64,000 nt of DNA from Phoronis australis (taxonomy: Eukaryota > Phoronida > Phoronidae), in NCBI GenBank assembly GCA_002633005.1, contig NMRA01000084.1, positions 234,320 through 298,319 of the forward strand, written 5' to 3'. Below are positions 1-9,599 of this stretch, piece after piece. The notes beneath the pieces are model-generated. The model ran no database searches, was not told the origin of the DNA, and saw only the letters and a program-made list of their open reading frames with translations. The position numbers were made by a program, and so were the translations under genes. Each line of letters begins with the position of its first letter. Within the stretch, counting starts at the first letter, position 1.

Positions 1-71
1 AGTACCACAGACTCGAACTCACGACCTGGCGGATAGAGCGCGCGTGCGTTACCACTACACCACCACGATTT
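1..71 (-). repeat. tRNA-derived SINE-like fragment
   Basis: On the - strand there is an A-box-like TGGTGTAGTGGTAACG followed about 35 bp later by a B-box-like GAGTTCGAGTCT. The T-arm cannot form five good pairs, so this is a tRNA-derived repeat head or dead tRNA, not a functional tRNA. Confidence 0.45.
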
Positions 72-1107
72 AACTACTAATCTAATAATAAGAGACCTAC
101 TTGTTTATGGTCCACAGTGTTTGCGCGCGAAACCTACTTTTTGTAATGCTTATTACACGTTTTATTTTTTGTGCAATCGGTTCTTAACAAATTTGTTGTA
201 TTTAAAATAGTCTTCAAATGACCAAAATACCAAATCCGTTTTTCGTGTTGGCAATAATGAGGGGATTGCTTTGGAAATCGTCTTAAGTTAAGGTTTGACA
301 AAGAGAGAATTATGAGTTTCTGAGTGATTCACTAAGGCTTCGATTAAAATTCAATTCTTACCAGCAACTTCTGTTTTTTCATCGTCACTCAGGTTCCATT
401 TTCTTTAAAAAATGAAGTAAACTTTCTTCATTGCACATTGGAGCAGACGACGGAAACGGAGTCGTAGTGCGCAGCGCCACTGCCGGTCGCCTGGGATATC
501 GCGGGAGAGCCTATACTTAGCCATAGTTCCGTTACGAATGCGCCGTGTTCCGAATTTGATCTTGAGCCCCCCCAAACACTAAAACTGCACACATTTAAAT
601 CTTGTTTCATCTATATAATTTTAATTACCGGGGTTAATTAATAAACTCAACAACCCTACGCTCTTGCTGTTTTATTTTTTGCGGCAGCCAAGGGGGGGGG
701 GCGGCCCTCCCTAAATCCGCCTATGTTGATATAGTTTTACTGACTGCAAATAGTAAACAGATGGCGGGGAGCAATTTATACTGTAGAATAGATAACTACA
801 TTTTGAGCTTTTTGATGAATGTCCAGTGTGTCCCTGAGCCAAATCCGACATGTCACCATGTGTATGTTCTTCTGAGAAAAGGTTGTTTTGTAGTGGTGTG
901 AAAATTGGCCGATTTGTCGTCTAAGCCTATGCAAGTGTGCTAGTATGCTGAGCAGGGGTATGGGCAAAGGATTTTCAGAGATGGGGTCAAAATGACATTT
1001 TTGCAACTCTTCAATCAATCGATTTTTTCGAACCAATGTTTAATGATGAAACAAAAGCTAAGGCCATGGAAAAATATTTAATATATCTTTTATCTTGTTA
1101 TATTCAG

Positions 1108-1266
1108 ATTGATGCATTGTCGGAGGTGGTTGATGCTGTCCGCGGCAGGTGTGAAGTTTACATGGATGGCGGTGTTCAGGGAGGAAGGGACGTCTTTAAA
1201 GCCTTAGCCATGGGCGCTCGAGCGGTTTTCATTGGAAAGGCTTCCTTATGGGGTCTTGCATGTGAG
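1108..1266 (+). CDS. HAO1: HAO penultimate coding exon (FMN-phosphate loop)
   Basis: The exon is 159 nt (53 codons). It is preceded by a pyrimidine-rich acceptor ending TATTCAG and followed by donor GAG/GTATAG. It encodes the segment from IDALSEV to WGLACE. The loop DGGVQGGRD has Gln where relatives such as human HAO1 and plant glycolate oxidase have Arg, and the later GRP motif reads GKA. The frame is open across the exon and closes just after the donor, which supports the splice call. Confidence 0.9.
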
Positions 1267-3715
1267 GTATAGATTACGATCTCTATGAAACAGGAACGCT
1301 TCACTAATGGATTTACAATGCTGATGCAATTTTTACCAACGTGCGCGGTTGTGAATTCTAATGCTGAAAAGTTCACAACTTATTAAAAGCAGAAGTCACA
1401 ATCTGACAACATCGAAATCGGGATCATGGTTAATCTGAAAGGTTTTGTCCAAGCAACCCCAGAGCATTCACGCTGTGGTGGAATACAGTAAGTGTGTTAC
1501 CAAAAGCTGCTTTCGCTTTTTACTAGTCGTTTATGAGAAATTTCCAAGTCACCGAAGAGCCTAATGCCCACGCACAACGTATTCCCAACTTGAAATCGTG
1601 GATTTGCGAATGAAAATAAGGCGACTTTGACAAAAGATCTAATGATGTAAGTGCATGCCTGCATTTGCTGTCAATGGGAGTGAAATTTGAAAGCTTGTGG
1701 CAAACTTCATCTTTTATTTTCAGTGTTTTTTCAAAAATTGGTGGAAATTCTCGTCCAGGCCGAAGTGAACAAGTTTCCCTTCGCGTTATGAAAAGACAGT
1801 TTACCCAAAAATTATTTAAACGATATATTTCGAAAAGCATTCATAATTTTAAACGACGATCCAAGCAGAGTTTATTGAATTATTTCTCCAGATGCACAAT
1901 CGCAACCTGCACTTTGCTTCTAGTGCATGTGAATACGAGAAACCCTTTCAAATTCTTAATACCTATAGATAATTTGTAATTCGCAGTTACCTAAACAGAG
2001 AAGAAGGTAAATATAAAAAGAGTTTGCAACCACTTTCCAAATGGTGCTCTGTTTACCTGAAAGATAGCCTTCTATACGACTGGCTGTGTCACTTACAGTA
2101 TTAAACAGCGGACCAACTGATAGTTTTCCTTCTCTGTCGATGAGTCCGTTAGGATAGTACATCACAAAAGGGGAAGATGGAATTTGTGATATATCATGTT
2201 TACTCCTGAAATCAATGGATTTTTAATAGGTGGAGTATATAGTCTACACGTGCAGTACTCGATAAAACTGAAAATGCCAAATAAGATTCGAGGACCACCC
2301 TTTACTTTCCCCATATCATGATCATTAACGTAAAGAGAGTGAGCTTAAACCTTCGTCAATTTTACAAAATAATTTTAAGCTTTATCCCATACGCGTTGAA
2401 TTGGTCAAGGGAAATACGGCCATGTAATAATGTTTTCCGTATCCACCTCCTGCACTACTTAAACAGTGACCTCTGACATGGAAAGTTCAAAAGGCAGGTC
2501 AATGTCGAGTCGACCTCTTCAGCCGGTTTGATCATCAAACTTTCCGAATATAGTTTAAAGTAATACAGTTGCAGCAGTGTAACTAACACTTGACATGCAA
2601 CCAGGCCCTAAATGGAAAATCTGGAACAAAACCGTTAATTATATGACACTTATGTCTCAGTTTTCAATTGCTGAGTACTGCAACTCAGGAAACTACAATA
2701 TCAAATATTGTTGTTTTTTAACTATTTCCAGATGTTACAAGTTCACTGCACAGTTGCAGTTGATTTCATCTTTGTTACCTCTATTCAAGAAATAAATCGT
2801 TACTTGTAAAACTGTTTCTTTTACAAGAGAAAACTTGCAACCTAACGCTTAAGTACATAGTTACATATAGAAAGTGATCAGCCATGTGAACAGTCTGAGT
2901 CAAGTATTTAAAAAATCTGCCGAAAAATTTAAGAAACTTAGGAATTCGAAGCGGTCTCGGTCGATACGCGGAATAATGTCTCGTGGGATATTACTTCATG
3001 TACGCATAGATTATAGGCTACAGTCTATGATGTACGCCACTCTCGTTACGTTTTGTTTGTGTATATTTCGCTCTTTTTAGCAGTATAAGCAAGTCGAGTT
3101 ATGTTCTTTAGTCTCTTAAAATCGATTTCGTGTTGTTCCTTAAAGTGAAAAGATTCTTTAAGAACGAGTAGGTAACACAAGTGAAATTCTCGGTAAGGAA
3201 CATTTTGTGACCGATTGTATGTTTGTACTTCACGTTTTGTTTGTTAGGCAGCTAATCACGGCGGAATGCAGTTTTAAGTAAACGTGAATGTCCCTACGCA
3301 TTTAACAGTGCCAGTGCAGTCACTAATTTAGGCGAAAGCCAAGCGTGTTTTCGGTTAAAATTACTTTTTTAACGGACATGATGACGGAAGAAACGTCAAT
3401 TAACTTAAGCACAGACGCTCACGTTGGTCTGATTCTTTTCTTACTAATGTACCGTTTTAGAACTGAAATCTAAAAATGTGAATAGCTCTGGAAAGTGTCG
3501 AGTGCATCGTCCTTTCAGTTCATATAATCTTACAGAATGATGTTAGTGATGGAGTTATTCGTTTACAGGGCGAGAACGGAGTGGCTCAAGTGATAACAAT
3601 CTTGAAGGAAGAACTGACCAATACGATGGCACTAGCGGGGACAAGTAGTATTCAAGGAATTAAGAAGACAATGGTTAAACGCAAGCCCTGTTCTTGTAAT
3701 ACAGCAAAATTATAA
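1108..3715 (+). CDS. HAO1: Hydroxyacid (glycolate) oxidase, 3' end of gene, two last coding exons (partial)
   Basis: This is the C-terminal part of an FMN-dependent 2-hydroxyacid oxidase, the peroxisomal enzyme family that oxidises glycolate and other 2-hydroxyacids to oxoacids with release of H2O2. Coding exons are 1108-1266 and 3569-3715 with a 2302-bp intron; both junctions are GT-AG and in phase 0, and together they give the last 101 residues. Visible family motifs are the start of the C-terminal barrel segment ([11 protein letters not shown]), the FMN-phosphate loop [23 protein letters not shown], and GENGV followed by a helix ending [12 protein letters not shown]. The C-terminus AKL is a canonical PTS1 peroxisomal signal. 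All upstream exons, including the catalytic His region, lie left of the window. Two positions usually Arg (GGVR and GRP in relatives) are Gln and Lys here. HAO1 and HAO2 cannot be told apart from this fragment. I am confident of the family. Confidence 0.9.
1267..3568 (+). other. HAO last intron, no assigned repeat
   Basis: AT-rich intron between the two HAO exons. It holds one possible antisense exon (2057-2205, listed separately). I see no other supported feature in it. Confidence 0.6.
2057..2205 (-). other. Possible antisense exon inside the HAO intron, unrecognised
   Basis: A 149-nt stretch has a plausible acceptor (GATTTCAG), an open frame in one phase, and a donor (TCAG/GTAAAC), both in phase 1. 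It reads [20 protein letters not shown], then [16 protein letters not shown] and SRIEGYLS. The composition looks protein-like, but I recognise no family and see no partner exon. Chance is quite possible. Confidence 0.25.
3569..3715 (+). CDS. HAO1: HAO terminal coding exon with PTS1 tail
   Basis: The acceptor GTTTACAG at 3561-3568 is followed by GGC GAG AAC GGA GTG, giving GENGV, the counterpart of GEKGV in human HAO1. It continues [22 protein letters not shown] and a basic stretch KKTMVKRK, and ends at TAA 3713-3715 with AKL as the last three residues. The exon has 48 codons plus stop and joins in phase 0 to the exon ending at 1266. It is too short to stand out as an open frame; the homology and splice phase identify it. 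Confidence 0.9.
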   Translation, partial: GENGVAQVITILKEELTNTMALAGTSSIQGIKKTMVKRKPCSCNTAKL

Positions 3716-3806
3716 TTGAACAATATCGTGCCTGATCCATCTCAGTGAACTGACGAGGAAGCCTCTATTGAATGACTAATACATAGTTACAATTCCTTTC
3801 ACACTG

Positions 3807-4026
3807 ATGCGCGCACCCAACCTTCAATATGGGGGCTCGAATCTCTAAAAAAAAAAAAGAAAAATGGGTACCAACTTCAGGTCTGTGAACTGTGTGTCTG
3901 CGCCTTTTTAGTGGACTTTTGTCTCGTTTCCTCGGACTTTTTGTTTCTTTGAGGCGGACCTTTTTGCCCACTTCGCCAAATGGGAGGCTCCTTCGAGCCC
4001 CCGAGCAACCCCCTGGGTGCGCGCAT
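3807..4026. mobile_element. 220-bp MITE with 13-bp inverted ends (copy 1)
   Basis: The ends are ATGCGCGCACCCA and its exact reverse complement. The inside includes GGGGGCTCGA, a CGCCAAATGGG segment and a stretch shared in reverse with the copy at 37786-38042. No coding capacity. No convincing target duplication was seen. It lies 23 bp from the Harbinger-type element that follows. Confidence 0.75.
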
Positions 4027-4049
4027 GTTTCTTTCAAACTTGACCCCTG

Positions 4050-5008
4050 TGCCCGGTTGCATGAAACAGTCCAAAAATAGTGAGGGAAGTCCCTATAAGG
4101 ATTTTGTTTAAGGACTGTTGCATGAAGAGGTCCTACACTCGGTCCTTATTGGGAGCTCCCTAAATCCGAGTAAGTTCCCAAAGCCGAACAATCCCGATGA
4201 TCGCCGTGGCTAAGGTCGCTTGACTTACTTGACTTAAAACCCTTGCCACCCCGTGGTGGATATGGTCTCTGTGACCGAACGCCATCGAATCCTGTTGTTC
4301 GCCACATGTCTTATTTGCTGTTTAATATGGCGAAAATTATTATCAACGAGAGAATACCTATCACATTTAGGCCTACGTCCCTTGTTCCACCTTTGAATGA
4401 TTGTTTGAGTAGAGTGCACAGTCAGACACAGTGTGCATTATCTGAGGATTTGAGTTTTCCACTGCTGTTAAGAAAGCAGACGATCGATTGTGGCCGCCCA
4501 CGGTAACGTAAATTAAAAAACAGTAAGGCGAACTGGTGTGAATGCCAGAATCTCCGGCAGGAGTCGCCGCCTTTCCCAACGCGCTGTCTGTGGCGTAAGT
4601 CGTGGCACTGTAGTAATCGATAAGTTCAGTTTACGATGGAACTACTAACCTGTACATGTACAGTACATGTAGGTAAAATCACGCCTTTCCTGTTCGACAA
4701 CTCCAGTTTCTCTTCGAGTTCTCTAACCATCATGAATATCCCAGCCCTTGAAAATCTAAATCTTTCGTTTAGCTCACTGTCACTAAACGTCCCGAGCGAG
4801 TTAGTAATGCAAAGGAATTTTTTTTCAACCGCAAAATGAATTTGATCAGCCATTTTATTGCTAGGGACTCAACTTAGGGACTAACTTTCGGTAACCCCAA
4901 AAGTTGAGTCATTATGTAATGCCTTAACTAACTAGGAACTTTTCATGCAACAGTCCCTAAGCTTTAGGGCGTCCCTAACATTAGGGGATTGTTTCATGAA
5001 ACCGGGCC
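4050..5008 (-). mobile_element. Harbinger/PIF-type DNA transposon, non-autonomous, with transposase remnant
   Basis: The ends TGCCCGGTTGCATGAAACAG and the inverted TGTTTCATGAAACCGGGCC form about 22-bp terminal inverted repeats. CTG flanks both sides (4047-4049 and 5009-5011), matching the 3-bp target duplication of Harbinger elements. On the - strand, 4853-4626 encodes a fragment beginning MADQIHFAVEKK with FSDSELNERFRFSRAGIFMM, resembling the N-terminal region of HARBI1-like transposases (FRFSR...I). The DDE domain is missing. CCCTAA/TTAGGG-like short repeats sit near both ends. Confidence 0.7.
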
Positions 5009-5397
5009 CTGGAGCTCCTAGAAATGGTTTCTAGAGATCAAAGAAGTGTGGAGCTCCTCTTATTACAAGAAAGGTATACGCTATTTGATAAAATTGACAT
5101 AAAGATAGTTGCGTTGCCAGCTGTTGCTTGTTATCAGCATCGGCCTGAAACTATTCCCGTTGTTCCAAAGGTGTACCATGTACTGTATGTCCAGGTGTGC
5201 GGTGTAATTTTCGTCCTTTCAAATGTTATGCAAAATGATGTAAGCTGTAATTTATGTAATTGAGCAATAATAATTATTTGTCTCAGAAAATCACAGGAAA
5301 TGAGAGCACTAAATAAGCGCCACGTGGGTCCCTTAAAATGTTTTTGTCAACTTCCACTGTTAATTGTCAGGCTAAACGTTGTTACACTGCTAGTGCA

Positions 5398-5875
5398 AGC
5401 GCAGAGTACTATTGTACTTGTTCCTTGGTTTTCTTCAATTTTATTCTTATTACTCTGCGCTTGCACGCGCAGAGTACTGTTTTTCCTGGATTTTCTTCAA
5501 TTTTATTCTTATTCTTCTTATTACTCTGCGCGTGCAAGCCCAGAGTACTGTTGTTCCTGGGTTTTCTTCAATTTCATTACTCTGCGCGTGTAAGCGCAGA
5601 GTGCTGTTGTTCCTGGGTTTTCTTCAATTTTAGTCTTATTACTCTGCGCGTGCAAGCGCAAAGTACTGTTGTTCCTGGGTTTTCTTCAATTTTATTAATC
5701 TGAGCGTGCAAGCGCAGAGTACTGTTGTTCTTGGGTTTTCTTCAATTTTATTACTCTGCGCGTGTAAGCACAGAGTGCTGTTGTTCCTGGGTTTTCTTCA
5801 ATTTTATTACTCTGCGCGTGTGAGCGCAGAGTACTGTTGTTCCTGGGTTTTCTTCAATTTTATTCTTTTTCTTCT
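5398..5875. repeat. Minisatellite of about eight hairpin-ended units
   Basis: Units start near 5398, 5467, 5537, 5593, 5655, 5711, 5768 and 5824 (56-70 bp apart). Each starts GCGCAGAGTA and ends TACTCTGCGC, so every unit has its own 10-bp inverted ends, with 6 bp such as GTGCAA between units. The middle reads CTGTTGTTCCTGGGTTTTCT and is T-rich. Long open frames across it reflect the repeat and are not genes. Confidence 0.85.
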
Positions 5876-6474
5876 TATTCGTCTTCCCACCAACTTCGAG
5901 GCTTAATAACTCCAAAGTGGGTGCAGGTATATTTTTAGCATTAACCACACTTTTAATCGAGTTAACAATTATTCCCTCATCGGGGCTCATAATGCACCGG
6001 AAGAGGTCAATTAGTGGAAACGTTATCAAAAAATCAATATGTGATATCTCCTACAATTTTAAAGAATTCCTTTTCATATTGGTAAACGGGTTGCTGTCAG
6101 TAACTTCCCATAATTATTCCAGTGATACGCACGCGCAGAGTCCGTTATTGTCACGCCGTGACAATAATCTTTCTAGTTCTTCTTATTCTTCTTCCGACCA
6201 ACTTTGAGGCTTAATAACTCCAAATTGGGTGCAGGTACGGTCTTTAAATTCAGCATATGACTTTAGACAGTTCATAAATTTTGATTTGTTATATAATCAT
6301 GTTCCATATTGCACCGGAAGAGGTCGTTTGGTGCAAAGGTCATATAATTTTCAAAATGCTACTCCTCCTTCAGTTTTAAAGCTATCTTTTTCAAATTTGG
6401 TGCACAGGTATAAGTCAACATGACAATAAAAAAGTTACTTTTCTAAGTAATCGGGTCATCCAATCAGGTGAAAT

Positions 6475-6487
6475 AGGTCAAAGGTCA
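6475..6487 (+). promoter_or_regulatory. Perfect DR1 motif (AGGTCA A AGGTCA) in repeat
   Basis: Two consensus nuclear-receptor half sites are separated by one base, the classic HNF4/COUP-TF/RXR arrangement. It lies in a repeat and is duplicated at 6905-6917. Function is not shown. Confidence 0.4.
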
Positions 6488-6904
6488 TTAGGTGCAAACT
6501 AAAATTTTGAGCTAGACCCTTCAAATTGACAGGTCTCATTGCCACTGCTAAATCAAATCGGAATCCAAAGTTTCAGGTCATTTAGTGCAAACATGGGGTC
6601 ATTAGGTGCATTTTTCTTCTTAAAATTTGACCTTTTCAATCAGCAAGTATTCTGATGTGTCAACCGTTAGACAACTGTAATTCTCAGCGTTAAACACATT
6701 TTCCATGGGTTTTGCAATAATTCTAAAGATGCTTAAAATGCACCGGATAAGGTCAATTAGTGCAAAGGTCATGTAACGTTCAAAATGTTATATCTCTTAC
6801 GTTTTTCAAGGAATTCTTTTCAATTTCACCACACTGGTGTAAGTCAACATGCCAATTGAATACCATACTTTACTTCGCAGTAGGCCTAACCAATCAGAAA
6901 AAAT

Positions 6905-6917
6905 AGGTCAAAGGTCA
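6905..6917 (+). promoter_or_regulatory. Second perfect DR1 motif in the duplicated repeat unit
   Basis: The same 13-bp AGGTCAAAGGTCA as at 6475-6487, in the diverged second copy of the repeat block. It is preserved while flanking bases differ, for example ATTAGG versus ATTGAG after it. Confidence 0.4.
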
Positions 6918-7360
6918 TTGAGTGTAAACTAAAATTTTGAGCTAGAGACTTCAAAATTACATATCTGTTTACTAAGTGTGATTGAGTTTGAATTCTAAAT
7001 TTTCAGGTCATTTGGTATACCCATGGGGTCATTGGGTGCATTTTTCTTATGAAAGTTTGACCAATTCATTCATCTTGTATTCTGAAGTGCTTAAAGTAAA
7101 ACATCTGTGATTCATATCATTAACCATACTTTAAATCGAGTTTACAATTATTCCCTCGTCGGGGTTCATAATGCACCAGAAGAGGTCAATTAGTGGAAAG
7201 GTCATCAAAATATTAACATGTAATTTCTCTTACATTTTTTAAGAATTCCTTTTCGTATTGGTAAACGGGTTGCTGTCAGTAACTTCCCAAAACAATTCCA
7301 GTAATGCGCACGCGCAGAGTCCATTATTGTCACGCCGTGACAATAATCTTTCTATTTTTT

Positions 7361-8160
7361 TCTTATTGCCCAGACAATGTAACAGGCTAAATTTGGGCTC
7401 CTCATATCTAGTCTTTAGAGTTAATGACTGAAAGGCGGGGAAAAGAGGACGGGAGCAGGATGTTCACACAACTTTCTTAGGCACATTGAGGTCGTGTATA
7501 TATGGTGAAATAATTAATAATTAACCGCCTTTGTACAACTGAAAATATAGAAACATATACATACACAAACACATATAAAAAGATATGAAAATGCTTATCT
7601 AGGACGTAACATCGTGTAACAACATCATTGACTAAATATATAATAAATGGAATTCTAACAGGTGAGTTCTGTGCATTTCTAGGATAACTAGTCATGCGAC
7701 AAATTTCTTCAGTTACCCACATCTGTGTCTGAGGTATCTGTTAGAATTGTTCTTATGAACTCGGGTAACTTCAGTTTATTTTTTTGATAGGATGCTTATT
7801 ACCTTTGTTGAAAAAACTGAGTGTATCAATGGTAGGTATTGCAAGTGAATGTCGTAGGCCGCTTTCTTGATCAAAACATTGATAAGATGAGATTGTATTA
7901 TACAGAATTTCATTTTACTTATCACGATTTATCCAAAATTGAAGTTTTGCCGGTTTTTAACAGGAAGTTTAAATTTAAAGTATCACACTTAGGCTTTCCT
8001 GAAATCCAGGACTATAATTTATTTTGATTTTGTTCGTGATGCCCCATCGCATCTTCAGCTAATCTAATGGTTTGTATTATTAGCGGATTTGCAGCGCAAA
8101 CGAACTACGCATTGCGCATGTGCAAGTTACTTCCTGCGCAAAGGCTCATGGGATAGCTTG
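7361..8160. other. No recognised gene
   Basis: AT-rich sequence between the repeat element and the THAP remnant. I see no exon, RNA gene or clear transposon end. Confidence 0.5.
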
Positions 8161-8169
8161 TGGTCAGGC

Positions 8170-8575
8170 ATGTCTGCTTTTGCGGCATGTCTTGAGCAGG
8201 CTGGATAGTGTGTGCATTTGGAGTGATTTGCAAACTAAAAACCATGTTTCATTTTTTTGCTTTATAATACCAAGCAAGTCCTCTCTCTCGTTTGTAAACA
8301 CAGCGTAGCTATGATCAGTGACCGTGTGACCGAGGGCACGACTGTCGTCATGTTCAGTATTGGGGCTATCGGCGTTGATTTCGAAATCTCCTCCGGTTTC
8401 AGACAAGTTGATAGTTCTTGGGTTGCTTAACTTTTGTAGCTTTCCCCGTGGATATGCTAGAGACGTTAATTTTAAGAGCAAACTCCGTTGGAATGTTGTT
8501 CTCATACGTCTTTTTTCCACCAGGAAAATGTTCGCTGCACACACGATGGCACCTAGGCAATTACATCGCACTGGA
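8170..8575 (-). pseudogene. THAP-domain second part, frameshifted
   Basis: In one - strand frame, 8565-8405 reads RVCSEHFPGGKKTYENNIPTEFA and on to KQPKNYQLV, then stops. CSEHF is the Cys-x2-His end of a THAP zinc finger, followed by the usual GGK. An in-frame TAA lies 11 codons upstream of CSEHF, where the THAP domain should continue. A protein-like tail (DDSRALGHTVTDHSYAVFTN, EREDLLGIIKQKNE) continues in another frame. So there is at least one frameshift and one stop. This looks like a dead transposon-derived (P-element/THAP) or THAP gene. Confidence 0.65.
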
Positions 8576-9328
8576 TGCCGCAGGGGCGATAGTACGTCCT
8601 CACAAAAATTTACTCATTTCAAAATACAGAAAATAAAATCAAATGAACCATACATTTAGGAACACGGAATTATAATTAACACATACCACGACTCTGGATA
8701 CAATTTAGTCAGCAAAACTTGAACAAATCTATGAAAATCTGTCGCGGTTTGCTCGAGTTTCTCTCAGTTACCGGGTGCCATTTTGAGGAAGTTACGTGAA
8801 ATTACGCATGTTGACGAATAAAAAGTCTAAGGGACACAGCTCTTACAAGTTTCACCCGATACTTTCTCATGCTATTTTACAAGTGTCACGCGCTAGCGTC
8901 ACGCGCTTCGCTGAGTCTCGCGCTAACCTTTGCCTAGACTCACGTGATTCAGTTGACATGCTTTATGGTTATCGCGCGCGCGGTGATAAAATTAACGGCA
9001 ACCAAAAAAGTGAATTTGTAATTCTTCGCCAAAGTCAACTTAATTCTCACAACTAAGCTTAAGATATGTATAGAAGTAGAAAGGACCAATGATGAAAGTA
9101 AGCGTTTTTTTAAATGATAGTTTTAAGTGTAGAATGTATTTTTGACGAGGTGAAAACTCGAAATCGGTATTCCAAATCCGGTCACGACCCATTTAAAATA
9201 CACTGAAGTAACGAAATGAGTACAGAAAGCGAATGGAAGTATTGTAGCCCCTATATGGCCAACCGAGGGGCTACGTGTTGCCTACTAGATGGCTCCACGT
9301 GGTTTGAATGCGCTAAATCTCCCCTTAC

Positions 9329-9479
9329 TCCCAGCTCTCCTAATATTGTTTATCCATTTTTCACGAAGTTCTTGGTTTGCAGGGAACACATAATAACCCA
9401 GATTTTTATCTCTCTTGTTGTTTTTGAAGCAGCCAGGAACCCAACAAGAGTATCCGCCGTAAGTTTTCTTCGCGCTCAT
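9329..9479 (-). pseudogene. THAP-domain first exon (zinc finger N-terminal half)
   Basis: From ATG at 9479 it reads MSAKKTYGGYSCWVPGCFKN, then RDKNLGYYVFPA and REKWINNIRRAG, and ends at donor GGGA/GTAAGG. CWVPGC supplies the first zinc Cys pair, YYVFP matches the THAP F-x-FP motif, and KWINNIRR matches W-x4-I-R. The Cys-x2-His half lies 750 bp downstream but cannot be joined in phase without crossing a stop. Hence it is called a broken gene. Confidence 0.65.
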
Positions 9480-9599
9480 ACCGCGTATTATGCTTGATAC
9501 TATGGCCGCTTTCGGAATCCTGACCACAGCACCCACAATGCACCATTTTAACCTAATTTCAATATGGCGTCGCTGCAAATCCGCCAATAGATAATTATG

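Larger units (their letters stand above)
5935..7360. repeat. Repeat element with internal duplication, AGGTCA-rich
   Basis: A segment starting ATTAACCACACTTTTAATCG at about 5940 recurs at about 7116 (ATTAACCATACTTTAAATCG). A block at 6410-6640 recurs at 6840-7075, so the unit is duplicated and diverged. Both outer copies end with ACGCGCAGAGTCC and a palindrome ATTATTGTCACGCCGTGAC and so on (about 6140 and 7322). It is probably the body of the element whose ends make the neighbouring minisatellite. No coding potential. Confidence 0.7.

Noticed and set aside
681-727. G-run followed by CCCTAAATCCGCCTATG, resembling one end of a hAT-like MITE
   Set aside because: The matching second end was not found, so no element can be bounded.
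776-1036. 86-codon - strand frame with protein-like composition
   Set aside because: No recognised family and no convincing splice sites; it lies in the HAO intron.
5338-5906. Long + strand open frames with Phe/Leu-rich repeats
   Set aside because: They follow the minisatellite period; the translation repeats because the DNA does.
8164-8571. 135-codon - strand open frame taken as one gene
   Set aside because: The THAP residues (CSEHF) are in a different frame from this one; it is the tail of a frameshifted remnant.
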